From Caldifarciminota bacterium (GTDB lineage: Bacteria > Hydrothermota > Tepidihabitantia > SM23-42): 42,684 nucleotides of DNA. Each line of letters opens with the position of its first letter. Within the stretch, counting starts at the first letter, position 1. The notes beneath the pieces were generated by a model. That model was not told the origin of the DNA. It was given only the letters and a program-made list of their open reading frames with translations, and made no database searches. The DNA lies in contig CP070686.1 in NCBI GenBank assembly GCA_020353055.1, positions 2,629,164-2,671,847 on the forward strand. The letters are read 5' to 3'. Made by a program: the position numbers and the translations under genes. Of this stretch, positions 33,436 to 40,694 are shown piece by piece.

Positions 33436-34440
33436 TCACCCGCGGAATTTTATTAATATAATATCACCATCGCGCACTATATATTCTTTGCCTTCAATTT
33501 TGGTGTAACCTAAATTCTGGGCTTCGCCAAATCCGCCGGCTTTGATAAAATCATCATAAGCCAACACCTCGGCCTTGATGAACCCTTTTTGCATATCCGT
33601 ATGAATCTTCCCGGCAGCATCGAGCACCTTCGTCCCGCCGGCAACAGACCAGGCCCTTGCTTCTTCACCCTTTATCGTATAGAACAGGATGATCGATAGT
33701 TCCTCCATGCATAGCCTTACCAGACCATCAAGTCCCCGCGTATCCAATCCCGCATCTTCTCTCAATTCTACTTTTTCTTCCTCGGTAAACTCCGCTGTTT
33801 CCTCTTCAAGTTTTACCGACACCTTGAAACCGTCCGGTCCACCAGCGAACTTGCCTTCGTCATCCATGTTTAATACGACGATTTCCTTTTTGGTCGTAAG
33901 AAGTGGAATATCTTTATGAGTCTCACCTGGTGTTTTGCCTTGACCGAGTTCTTCTTTCATCCTATTCAATTTTTGCAGTTCTTCTCTGAATTCTGCCGAT
34001 TTTTTAATTTTCTCGATACGTCTTTCGACAATTTCCAGGTCGGCAAGTAGTAATTCTGTTCGAACGACCGAATAATCATCATTCGGTGAAAGCTGCGATG
34101 AAGTGTGGGCAACATCTGGGGCCTCGAAACATCTCAGAAGATGTACAATACAGTCAACGTCTCTTATGTGAGAAAGGAATTGATTACCCAGACCCTCACC
34201 CTTGTGTGCGTCTTTGATCAATCCGGCAATATCCAGGAACTCAATACTGGCATACCTCATCTTGGGGGATTTTGTAATACCCACTATGTGGTCAAGTCGC
34301 GGGTCCTGAATCGAAACCATCCCTACATTCCTGTCTATCGTTGTAAAAGGAAAATTCGCAACCTGAGCTCCTGCATTAGTCAGCAGATTAAAAAGGCTGG
34401 ATTTACCGACATTGGGCAGACCGACGATACCGATTTTCAT
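33436..34440 (-). CDS. ychF: Redox-regulated ATPase/GTPase YchF (Obg family)
   Basis: 334 residues. P-loop GLPNVGKSSLFN at residues 7-18 and DIAGLIKDAHKGEGLGNQFLSHIRDVD near 65-90 fit the family. A coiled-coil insertion (LADLEIVERRIEKIKK) follows near 130, and VVLNMDDEG near 190 lies in the NKxD/NMxE position that gives the family its ATP preference. A C-terminal TGS domain begins near 265 and ends IVRDGDIILIKF. YchF binds ribosomes and responds to oxidative stress. The frame opens upstream at 34476 but the ATG at 34440 (MKIGIVGLPN) is the family start, 7 nt after the pth stop. It is the last gene of the run with prs, rplY and pth; in other bacteria pth and ychF are also often adjacent. Confidence 0.93.
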   Translation of the reverse strand: MKIGIVGLPNVGKSSLFNLLTNAGAQVANFPFTTIDRNVGMVSIQDPRLDHIVGITKSPKMRYASIEFLDIAGLIKDAHKGEGLGNQFLSHIRDVDCIVHLLRCFEAPDVAHTSSQLSPNDDYSVVRTELLLADLEIVERRIEKIKKSAEFREELQKLNRMKEELGQGKTPGETHKDIPLLTTKKEIVVLNMDDEGKFAGGPDGFKVSVKLEEETAEFTEEEKVELREDAGLDTRGLDGLVRLCMEELSIILFYTIKGEEARAWSVAGGTKVLDAAGKIHTDMQKGFIKAEVLAYDDFIKAGGFGEAQNLGYTKIEGKEYIVRDGDIILIKFRG

Positions 34441-34447
34441 ATCGGCT

Positions 34448-35035
34448 TCAGTCGAATCGGTTTGAATCCTGCTCAATATCGGGCATTTTGAAAGAGTTAA
34501 TGTAGTTTTGTGCCTTCACAAATCCATCACTCACCAACATTCTGATTCCCTTCATACCATGTCTCAGCACGTCGTTGAATATTCTTATCTCGTCTGATTT
34601 GAAACTCTTGAGCACGTATTCTTCGGCATCCACTGAAAGCGGGGGCTGCCCGACCCCCAAGCGCAAACGCGGGAAATTACATGTCGACAACATATTTATT
34701 ATTGACCGCAACCCCAGATGCCCGCCATCGCTTCCCGTGCTTCTCAAACGCATTCTGCCGAGCGGGAGGTTTATGTCATCAAGGACAATAAGAAAGTCTT
34801 CTTTCTCATCCTGGAGGATATCACGGATCACGGTACCGCACTGGTTCATCCAGCAATCTGGTTTTATAAGCAGCACACGGCAGTTTTTAATCCGCAAGGT
34901 GGCAATTTTGTATCGTCGTTTATTGGAAAACCTCTTTCTTGAAGTTCTGGCTAGATTTTCAAGGAAGATGTATCCAGCATTATGTCGTGTTCTTCGATAT
35001 TTCAGACCTGGGTTACCAAGCCCAAAAATTATCAT
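34448..35035 (-). CDS. pth: Peptidyl-tRNA hydrolase
   Basis: 195 residues. IFGLGNPGLKYRRTRHNAG at the N-terminus holds the conserved Asn and the catalytic His. KPDCWMNQCG near residue 60 and VLDDINLPLGRMRLR near 85 (Asp of the catalytic pair) follow, then GSDGGHLGLRSI near 102. The last block normally reads GGHNGL; here Asn is replaced by Leu (codon CTG), although that Asn contacts the substrate in E. coli Pth. The enzyme releases tRNA from stalled peptidyl-tRNA. It overlaps rplY by 4 nt. Confidence 0.92.
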   Translation of the reverse strand: MIIFGLGNPGLKYRRTRHNAGYIFLENLARTSRKRFSNKRRYKIATLRIKNCRVLLIKPDCWMNQCGTVIRDILQDEKEDFLIVLDDINLPLGRMRLRSTGSDGGHLGLRSIINMLSTCNFPRLRLGVGQPPLSVDAEEYVLKSFKSDEIRIFNDVLRHGMKGIRMLVSDGFVKAQNYINSFKMPDIEQDSNRFD

Positions 35036-35763
35036 TTTTCGCCTCTGGGCGCCTCCTTACCTTTCTTCTCTTCCTTCACCCCTTTTTTCTCTTCCGTTGC
35101 TTCTTTCTTCTCCTTGCCTTCCTTTTCTCCCTTTGCCTCCTCTTCGCCCTCTTCTTCACCTTCCTCGGCGGCTACAACCTCTTCTTCGGCCGGCGCCTTA
35201 ACTTCAACCTCTAACGCACGCGGGACAAGGATAGAGACAACGGTGGTATCAGCGGTGAGCTCAAATTCCACGTTGGGCGCCTGGATATCCTTGATATGAA
35301 TAGCTTCACCCAGTTCAAGGTTGGAGATGTCAACATCAATGTGTGAGGGGAGAGCATCGGGCAAGCATCTTACCTGAACTTCATGTAGATGAATATCAAG
35401 AATACCGCCCTTTTTCACACCAGGAGCTTCACCAAGCGCATGAATGGGCACGGTTGCTCTTATTTTCTCCTTCTTGTGAATATGTTGAAAATCGATGTGT
35501 AGCAGCGTTTCCTCCAGCGGGTTTTGCTGCAAAGATTTAATTACACACGGAAAGCCTTTGCTACCAATTTTCAGATTAACAATGACCGTTTCGTCCTTCA
35601 TTGCATCCAAAACTTTTTTAAAATCCTTCTGCTCAACGTATATCTTTTTCGTTTTCTCCTTATGGCCATACAAGACGGCCGGAATTTTGCCTTCCCTGCG
35701 CAATCTTTTTACGTCACCCCTCTTCTCAGTTTTTAGGGTGGTCGCGGGCAAATCTATTTTCAT
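35032..35763 (-). CDS. rplY: Ribosomal protein bL25, long CTC form
   Basis: 243 residues. The N-terminal L25 domain (RREGKIPAVLYGHKEKTKKI near residue 23, up to about 95) binds 5S rRNA. The CTC domain (IHALGEAPGVKKGGILDIH near 108 to 185) follows. A low-complexity tail of Glu/Lys/Ala from about 190 to the end explains the long phantom frames on the other strand. AAGGAGG lies 7 nt before the ATG. The order prs-rplY-pth-ychF is common in bacteria. The stop overlaps the pth start. Confidence 0.94.
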   Translation of the reverse strand: MKIDLPATTLKTEKRGDVKRLRREGKIPAVLYGHKEKTKKIYVEQKDFKKVLDAMKDETVIVNLKIGSKGFPCVIKSLQQNPLEETLLHIDFQHIHKKEKIRATVPIHALGEAPGVKKGGILDIHLHEVQVRCLPDALPSHIDVDISNLELGEAIHIKDIQAPNVEFELTADTTVVSILVPRALEVEVKAPAEEEVVAAEEGEEEGEEEAKGEKEGKEKKEATEEKKGVKEEKKGKEAPRGEK

Positions 35764-36713
35764 GCTTGTACCTCCTTGAATAATGAACTTATCGACTCAG
35801 CGCGATGAATTCTCATAATTGCTTTGCCTAGGAGATTGGCAACAGACAGAATTTTTAATTTCTTAATTCTCTTTTCCGCCAACAAGGGTATTGTGTCGGT
35901 CACCACGAGTTCTTTAATACAGGATTTCGATAACCTTTGCGGAGCATCCCGGGAGAGAAGCGGATGTACTACGCAGGTGTAAATCTCCTTTGCACCTTTC
36001 TTCCGGATTGAATCAGCGGCGTCAATCATTGTCCCGCCTGTATCCAGCATGTCATCATAAATCAACGCAATCTTGTTCTCAACCTCGCCGATAATATTGG
36101 CTACCATTGATCTGTTTGGCCCGGTTCTCCGCTTATCGACGATTGCAATAGGCACATGCTTACCCAGGCGTCGCGCAAACGCTCGCGCTCTCTTGACGCT
36201 TCCCGTGTCAGGAGCAACTACAATAAGGGATGCGCCGCTAAACTTCTGGTAATAATCAATAAAAACCGGTGCCGCGTAGAGATGATCGACAGGAATATCA
36301 AAGTAACCCTGTATCTGCTCGGCGTGCAGGTCCATTGTCAACACCCGGCTGGCGCCACTTCTTGCAATCAAGTCGGCAAGGAGTTTTGCAGAGATCGGCA
36401 CTCTTGGTTCATCTTTTCTGTCCTGTCTCGCATAGCCGAAGTAGGGAATGACCGCAGTTACACGGTCAGCGGAAGCGCGTTTTGCGGCGTCGAGGAATAG
36501 CAAGAGTTCAAGGATATGTTCAGCCGGCGGGTGTGTGGATTGTACGATAAAGACATCACGCCCACGGATATTCTCTTCGAGTTTGATTTTCAATTCACCG
36601 TCTGCAAAACGCGTGATAGTACATTTGCTCACCGGAACCCGGATCGCAGATGCTATCTTCTTCGTCAAATCCTGGCTTGCGCTACCTGAAAACAATTTTA
36701 TATCTCTTTTCAT
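35760..36713 (-). CDS. prs: Ribose-phosphate pyrophosphokinase (PRPP synthetase)
   Basis: 317 residues from the ATG at 36713 (MKRDIKLFSG), which has AGGGGG a few bases upstream; a TTG one codon earlier is the alternative. Motifs are FADGELKIKLEENIRGRDVF near residue 36, RQDRKDEPRVPISAKLLADLI near 98 and DLHAEQIQGYFDIPVDHLYA near 127. The PRPP loop VAPDTGSVKRAR lies near 165 and the ribose-5-phosphate loop ALIYDDMLDTGGTMIDAA near 212. It makes PRPP for nucleotide, histidine and NAD synthesis. It follows the tRNA-Gln gene across a purine-rich stretch and overlaps rplY by 4 nt. Confidence 0.95.
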   Translation of the reverse strand: MKRDIKLFSGSASQDLTKKIASAIRVPVSKCTITRFADGELKIKLEENIRGRDVFIVQSTHPPAEHILELLLFLDAAKRASADRVTAVIPYFGYARQDRKDEPRVPISAKLLADLIARSGASRVLTMDLHAEQIQGYFDIPVDHLYAAPVFIDYYQKFSGASLIVVAPDTGSVKRARAFARRLGKHVPIAIVDKRRTGPNRSMVANIIGEVENKIALIYDDMLDTGGTMIDAADSIRKKGAKEIYTCVVHPLLSRDAPQRLSKSCIKELVVTDTIPLLAEKRIKKLKILSVANLLGKAIMRIHRAESISSLFKEVQA

Positions 36714-36852
36714 CAAACCCCCTTTTTGCCGAATGGTGAAAATGGATCCAAACCGATATCTCCTGTTGCACGCGGATCTCTCATATCCTGTCTCCTCATC
36801 TCAATCTCTTTGTTTCTTAACTTCTCCGCTTCTCAATCTCTCGGTGTCTCAT
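36714..36852 (-). other. Purine-rich leader between tRNA-Gln and prs
   Basis: On the minus strand this 139-nt stretch is strongly purine-biased, with GAGATTGAG occurring twice in a run of GA-rich words between the tRNA 3' end and about 36786. No hairpin or promoter was convincing. It becomes the prs mRNA leader after tRNA release. Confidence 0.4.
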
Positions 36853-36923
36853 CTGGGGCGGGAGGAGTCGAACCTCCGCGCCAGGATCCAAAATCCTGTG
36901 TCCTGCCACTAGACGACGCCCCA
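36853..36923 (-). tRNA. tRNA-Gln (anticodon UUG)
   Basis: Cloverleaf on the minus strand: acceptor TGGGGCG pairs with CGCCCCA, D arm GTC/GAC, anticodon stem CAGGA/TCCTG with loop TTTTGGA giving UUG, T arm GGAGG/CCTCC with loop TTCGACT, discriminator G. CCA is not encoded. It lies inside an operon-like run between ispE and prs, 68 nt after ispE, so it may be cut from a longer transcript. Confidence 0.95.
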
Positions 36924-36991
36924 ATAAAGATCGTCGAATGTTTTACGGTATCGATGATCGTTTCGCTACCGAACGACAATCAACGTTTTCG

Positions 36992-37822
36992 TCAAATAGT
37001 CACTACTTCGAAATACGTGGCACCGATGCTATTCAGGTACTTTCTTACCCCGGGAAGAGTACTGTCATCGATGACAGCAAAAATACATGAACCGCTACCA
37101 GACAAAGACACAAAAAAAGCACCCGTGCCCAGTAATTTCGTCTTTACATCCAATAGATCTGGGTGATGCTGGAAAATAACCCTCTCGAAGCTATTCTCAA
37201 GCTGAAAGCCCTTTTTCGCCGGTTTACGCTTGTCCGGTATAATATTATCCACATCCGGCTCATGTGTCAACAGCATCTTATCATATTGCTCGTATGCCCA
37301 TTTGGTGGATATTGAATATCCTGGATAGTACAGTGCTAGCTCCATCCGCGGTAATTTGAAAAAACTCAGCTCATCGCCTTTACCGCGCGCGTAGGCCGCG
37401 CCGCCCCTGATAAAAAAGGGTACATCAGAACCTATTTCCTGGGCCAACTCCATGAGTTCTTCGTCCTTAATGAACATGTCGAAGAGTTTTCCAAGTCCTT
37501 TTAGCACCGCCGCGGCATCTGCAGATCCGCCCCCTAATCCAGCGCCAACCGGGATGTTCTTTGTCAAATGGATTTTGACCCCTCGGGCTATTCCATATCT
37601 CCGCCTGAATAGTTCCGCGGCACGATAACAAAGGTTATCGGTTTGGTCAATCTTAAGATTCGCGGCTTCAACAATGGTGCCTGACGCGTTTTCTTCGAGG
37701 GTCAAAAAATCAGAAAGATTTATCGTCGCAAGGGTAGTTTCAAGATCATGGAAACCATCGTTCCGTTTGTTGAGAATTTTTAGTCCGATGTTTATTTTCG
37801 CCCACGCTTTAAGTTGTATCAT
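36992..37822 (-). CDS. ispE: 4-diphosphocytidyl-2-C-methyl-D-erythritol kinase
   Basis: 276 residues, a GHMP kinase of the MEP pathway to isoprenoids. AWAKINIGLKILNKRNDGFHDLET at the N-terminus carries the catalytic Lys and the substrate His. The ATP loop is PVGAGLGGGSADAAAVL near residue 91, DVPFFIRGGAAYARGKGD follows near 130, and FVSLSGSGSCIFAV lies near 245. The ATG overlaps the rlpA-like stop by 4 nt (ATGA). Presence of ispE means isoprenoids come from the MEP route. Confidence 0.95.
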   Translation of the reverse strand: MIQLKAWAKINIGLKILNKRNDGFHDLETTLATINLSDFLTLEENASGTIVEAANLKIDQTDNLCYRAAELFRRRYGIARGVKIHLTKNIPVGAGLGGGSADAAAVLKGLGKLFDMFIKDEELMELAQEIGSDVPFFIRGGAAYARGKGDELSFFKLPRMELALYYPGYSISTKWAYEQYDKMLLTHEPDVDNIIPDKRKPAKKGFQLENSFERVIFQHHPDLLDVKTKLLGTGAFFVSLSGSGSCIFAVIDDSTLPGVRKYLNSIGATYFEVVTI

Positions 37823-38166
37823 TTAAGTATCTCGATTTTAACTCTTACCACTCCCGACCCAATCATGTCAATCTTTTTTGCTGCGGCGTATGATAGATCG
37901 ATTACCCTTCCGCGTACCCACGGCCCTCGGTCATTCACCCTAACGATCACCGATCTTTTGTTTTTGAGATTAGTGACCTTAATGCGCGTTCCAAATGGAA
38001 GTTCCTTATGGGCGCAGGTGTAATCCCATTGATTAAAGATTTCGCCCGAAGCCGTCTTTTTGCCGTGGAATTCTGATCCATAATAGGAGGCCAGACCGTA
38101 TGTCGAAGCGTTAGTCGCGCCACCAAAGAGACAACAACATGAATAGAGACATAGCACTATGGCCAT
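37819..38166 (-). CDS. RlpA-like exported double-psi beta-barrel protein
   Basis: 115 residues. A short hydrophobic leader with CLYSCCC (possible lipobox) is followed by the RlpA fold: ASYYGSEFHGKKTASGEIFN near residue 26, CAHKELPFGTRIKVTNLKN near 50, VNDRGPWVRGRVIDLSYAAA near 75 and VRVKIEI at the end. Relatives are septal lytic transglycosylases or lipoproteins that act on glycan strands lacking stem peptides; the SPOR domain of the E. coli protein is absent here. The ATG at 38166 is 7 nt after a perfect -10 box, predicting a leaderless mRNA. A second ATG at 38170 is out of frame. It heads the run rlpA-ispE-tRNA-Gln-prs. Confidence 0.88.
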   Translation of the reverse strand: MAIVLCLYSCCCLFGGATNASTYGLASYYGSEFHGKKTASGEIFNQWDYTCAHKELPFGTRIKVTNLKNKRSVIVRVNDRGPWVRGRVIDLSYAAAKKIDMIGSGVVRVKIEILK

Positions 38167-38173
38167 TCATTCT

Positions 38174-38201
38174 ATTATACAACGATTTGTTTTGATGTCA
38201 A
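38174..38201 (-). promoter_or_regulatory. Promoter giving a predicted leaderless mRNA (rlpA-like/ispE)
   Basis: Minus strand: TTGACA (38201-38196), 16 bp spacer, TATAAT (38179-38174), then 7 nt to the ATG at 38166. Both hexamers are perfect. Confidence 0.85.
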
Positions 38202-38212
38202 CGAAGTATGTT

Positions 38213-38911
38213 TTACTGAATTTTCATGAAAATCTCTTCTAGTATTCCGTCTTTCGAGAATACCCGGTGTTCGCCTTTATAAACACACTCGGAACGGCCA
38301 TCGTCGTCAACGCTCAAAAAAATTCTACCCCTTTTGCATGAAATGCAGACAGGAAACAGATAATCCCATGCAATCATTTCATCAAGATCGTAGAAATGAA
38401 GGTAATCCCACGTCTTCCCCCCATGTGGGTTTCTTGTGTGGAACAAAATGTAGCGCCCGTTTGGCGAAACCCTATAATCCACGAGCTGCTGCCAATCATC
38501 CTTCTTTATGACTTTGATCTTTTCGCCGTCTTTTATCACAGAAACGTCTGGATAGCTGCTCATCCTGTCCCAAACAGTGATGACCAGGTGGCCGTTGTAT
38601 ATCCCAGAGAAATCATATGAAATATTTCTCTCTCCGTCCGTTTGCTCGACCCACAGAAGATTATTGCCGGCATCGTAGAATGCTATTTTTGACTGCAGCA
38701 CTTCCTCGCTGTCTCTGTGTACGGCTTCGTAGATCAAGTAATGCTTATTATCTTCCGATACTTTTCCCTGGCGAACGACTATCTGCTTTAAGGTGTCGTG
38801 ATACTGACTATTCTCGAGGATTATTATGTCAACAACGGTGGTGTCATCCTTAAATTGAAGCGTGTCACCGTTCTGATAGACAAGTAGACCAACCAGAAAG
38901 AACGTTAACAT
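38213..38911 (-). CDS. Exported protein of unknown function
   Basis: 232 residues from the ATG at 38911. MLTFFLVGLLVYQNGDTL is a short signal-like helix. The rest is rich in beta-strand-like repeats of the kind seen in six-bladed propeller or WD-like proteins (KVSEDNKHYLIYEAVH, DYRVSPNGRYILFHTRNPHG, LHFYDLDEMIAWDYLFP, then CISCKRGRIFLSVDDDGRS). I recognise no family. A longer frame begins at a TTG at 38926, but that codon overlaps the perfect -10 box (38918-38923), so it cannot be in the mRNA. The ATG lies 6 nt after the box, giving a leaderless message. The gene diverges from dnaA and shares its upstream region. Confidence 0.8.
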   Translation of the reverse strand: MLTFFLVGLLVYQNGDTLQFKDDTTVVDIIILENSQYHDTLKQIVVRQGKVSEDNKHYLIYEAVHRDSEEVLQSKIAFYDAGNNLLWVEQTDGERNISYDFSGIYNGHLVITVWDRMSSYPDVSVIKDGEKIKVIKKDDWQQLVDYRVSPNGRYILFHTRNPHGGKTWDYLHFYDLDEMIAWDYLFPVCISCKRGRIFLSVDDDGRSECVYKGEHRVFSKDGILEEIFMKIQ

Positions 38912-38917
38912 AACTTT

Positions 38918-38946
38918 ATTATACAAAACTTCAATCGGTCTGTCAA
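38918..38946 (-). promoter_or_regulatory. Promoter giving a predicted leaderless mRNA (exported protein)
   Basis: Minus strand: TTGACA (38946-38941), 17 bp spacer, TATAAT (38923-38918), then 6 nt to the ATG at 38911. Both boxes are perfect, and the position rules out the upstream TTG as a start. Confidence 0.88.
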
Positions 38947-39031
38947 CGGCCTGAAAATTTTTTTATTCTTTTTATTTTTTCTACAATGCAAATTTTGTGC
39001 CGATAGAAATCACCTGCTTTCCACTTTTTTC

Positions 39032-39059
39032 TTGACTTCCGCACTTTTTTGGATAGACT
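39032..39059 (+). promoter_or_regulatory. Promoter of dnaA
   Basis: TTGACT at 39032-39037, 16 bp spacer, TAGACT at 39054-39059. The start near 39066 gives a leader of about 110 nt containing two DnaA boxes and a short open frame. Confidence 0.6.
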
Positions 39060-39132
39060 TTACTCGCCGGTAAAGAAATTATTTCTGGTTCTTTTTTTTC
39101 TCACTAACATGTCAAAATATAAGGAGAAATGC

Positions 39133-39186
39133 ATGCTTTCCATGTGGATAACTTTGTGGGTTTCTGTGGATAAACAAAATGACTGA
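39133..39186 (+). CDS. Short upstream open frame overlapping the dnaA start (17 codons)
   Basis: AAGGAG at 39121-39126 lies 6 nt before an ATG at 39133, an ideal spacing. The frame (MLSMWITLWVSVDKQND) ends with TGA at 39184-39186, past the dnaA ATG at 39179, which itself has no ribosome-binding site. Another ATG at 39129 opens a 14-codon frame ending at 39173. Either could couple translation to dnaA. Confidence 0.4.
   Translation: MLSMWITLWVSVDKQND
39143..39173 (+). promoter_or_regulatory. Two perfect DnaA boxes upstream of dnaA
   Basis: TGTGGATAA occurs at 39143-39151 and again at 39165-39173, same orientation, 22 bp apart (about two helical turns). This is the exact complement of the TTATCCACA consensus. 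They lie in the dnaA leader, so DnaA could repress its own gene and the area may be part of oriC. A T-rich tract lies at 38957-38980. Confidence 0.75.
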
Positions 39187-40501
39187 ACAAGCGAAAAAAA
39201 CCTGGGACGACATCCTAAAATATCTAAAGGAAAGAATCAACCCGCAATCATTTGCCACGTGGTTCGGTAGCAGCTCTGGAGTTGAACTTAAGGATGATGT
39301 TCTTCTCGTCGAATTCCCAAACGGGTTTTTTATCGACTGGATCGAAGAACACTATTACAGCATCCTGGAAGAGGCCGTGAATCACGTGAACGGCACTAAG
39401 TTACGGCTTGCTTTCAAGGCAACAAAGCAGCAAGGGGACCGCCCGATTCGTAAAAAGAAGAGGATCATTCTCTCCCATGCGTCAACCAAGCTGCAGGAAC
39501 GCTATACTTTTGAGAGTTTTGTCGTAGGCAAGAGCAATGAATTCGCTCATGCTGCAGCGCTCGCTGTTGCCGAAGCGCCCGGACAGGCATACAACCCCCT
39601 CTTCCTGTACGGCGGCGTGGGCTTGGGCAAGACTCATCTTATGCAGGCAATCGGCAATTTTGCGCACCGTCAATATAAGAATTTGAGCGTGTATTATACC
39701 CAAGCGGAAAACATAATGACCGAACTTATTGAGGCAATACAGAAGAATCAACAGATGACATTTAAGAAGAAGTATCGCACTAAGGAACTACTCCTAATCG
39801 ATGATATTCAATTCCTTTTTGGAAAAGAACGGCTGCAGGAGGAGATCTTTCATACCTTCAACTATTTGTATACCCAGGGCAAGCAAATAGTCATTAGCTC
39901 GGACCGACCACCAAAAGAGATCCCAACAATTGAGGAGCGTCTCACGTCCCGCTTCCAGGGGGGTCTTGTGGTTGACCTTCAACCGCCGGACCTTGAAACC
40001 CGCATTGCAATCTTGCAGAAGAAAGCGGAATTCGAAAACATCAGGATACCGAGCAATGTGGCTTATTACATTGCATCTCGAGTTAAATCGAATATTCGTG
40101 AGCTTGAGGGTTGTTTGATCAGACTCCTGGCAATGTCGTCTTTGTCTGGCGAGGATGTGACTGAGCAGCTAACCGAAGCAGTATTGAAAGACCTCTTGAA
40201 TCATGGTGGTAAAGTGACAAAAGAGATGATCCTGCGTAATGTTGTCGACGAGTTTGGCTTCACAGAGGTGGAACTCAAAGGCAAACGCAGAACTCAGAAG
40301 CTTGCTCTGGCGCGCCAGACTTCCATGTACTTAATCCGGAATTTGCTGAGTCTGTCTCTCACCGAAATTGGAGATTTCTTTGGGGGGAAAGACCATACGA
40401 CAGTCATGCATGCAATAGAAAAAGTCGAGCAATTGAAGAAAGCAGACTTTGAATACAGCCAAAAACTTCAGGGGATAATGACGAGGATAAACAGTGTATA
40501 G
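39179..40501 (+). CDS. dnaA: Chromosomal replication initiator protein DnaA
   Basis: 440 residues. Domain I is at 1-75 (WDDILKYLKERINPQSFATWF) and the linker is short. The AAA+ domain has Walker A LYGGVGLGKTHL near residue 142, Walker B LLLIDDIQFL near 205, sensor I ISSDRPP near 240 and box VII ERLTSRFQGG near 257. The C-terminal DNA-binding domain has GDFFGGKDHTTVMHAI near 400. Length is typical. DnaA melts oriC and loads the helicase. The ATG at 39179 has no Shine-Dalgarno, and in-frame codons upstream run into a stop at 39149, so the start is secure. It lies upstream of dnaN, the order found at many bacterial origins. Confidence 0.97.
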   Translation: MTEQAKKTWDDILKYLKERINPQSFATWFGSSSGVELKDDVLLVEFPNGFFIDWIEEHYYSILEEAVNHVNGTKLRLAFKATKQQGDRPIRKKKRIILSHASTKLQERYTFESFVVGKSNEFAHAAALAVAEAPGQAYNPLFLYGGVGLGKTHLMQAIGNFAHRQYKNLSVYYTQAENIMTELIEAIQKNQQMTFKKKYRTKELLLIDDIQFLFGKERLQEEIFHTFNYLYTQGKQIVISSDRPPKEIPTIEERLTSRFQGGLVVDLQPPDLETRIAILQKKAEFENIRIPSNVAYYIASRVKSNIRELEGCLIRLLAMSSLSGEDVTEQLTEAVLKDLLNHGGKVTKEMILRNVVDEFGFTEVELKGKRRTQKLALARQTSMYLIRNLLSLSLTEIGDFFGGKDHTTVMHAIEKVEQLKKADFEYSQKLQGIMTRINSV

Positions 40502-40694
40502 TCTGTGGAGATATAATTGAGAAAATTAAAGCCCACACTTTGTGCACATGAAATCCACCCCCTTTTATGGATATTCGACAGAAGTTTGTTGCAGAATTTT
40601 GGGGGTTTGGGAACCTATCAACATTTCCACTCACCCAACAACAACAGCAACTATATATTTATATATTGTTGTTGTATTTATTTAAGGAGGATAC
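40502..40694 (+). other. dnaA-dnaN intergenic region with AT-rich near-palindrome
   Basis: 193 nt without a gene. At 40648-40671 there is a near-perfect palindrome: CAAC, one mismatch, ATATAT, TT, ATATAT, one mismatch, GTTG, preceded by CAACAACAACAG. A weak DnaA-box-like TGTGGAGAT occurs at 40505-40513. AAGGAGG for dnaN follows at 40684-40690. The element could be a duplex-unwinding stretch, an mRNA hairpin or a processing site. Confidence 0.5.

Noticed and set aside
34575-35201. Long plus-strand frame of 208 codons rich in Leu, Pro, Phe and Ser
   Set aside because: It is the mirror of the Glu/Lys-rich tail of bL25 and of pth on the minus strand.
37245-37253. A perfect TTATCCACA DnaA box
   Set aside because: It lies alone inside the ispE coding sequence and is fixed by codons; likely chance.
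38912-38926. TTG start for the exported protein at 38926
   Set aside because: It would lie in the promoter -10 region and upstream of the transcript.
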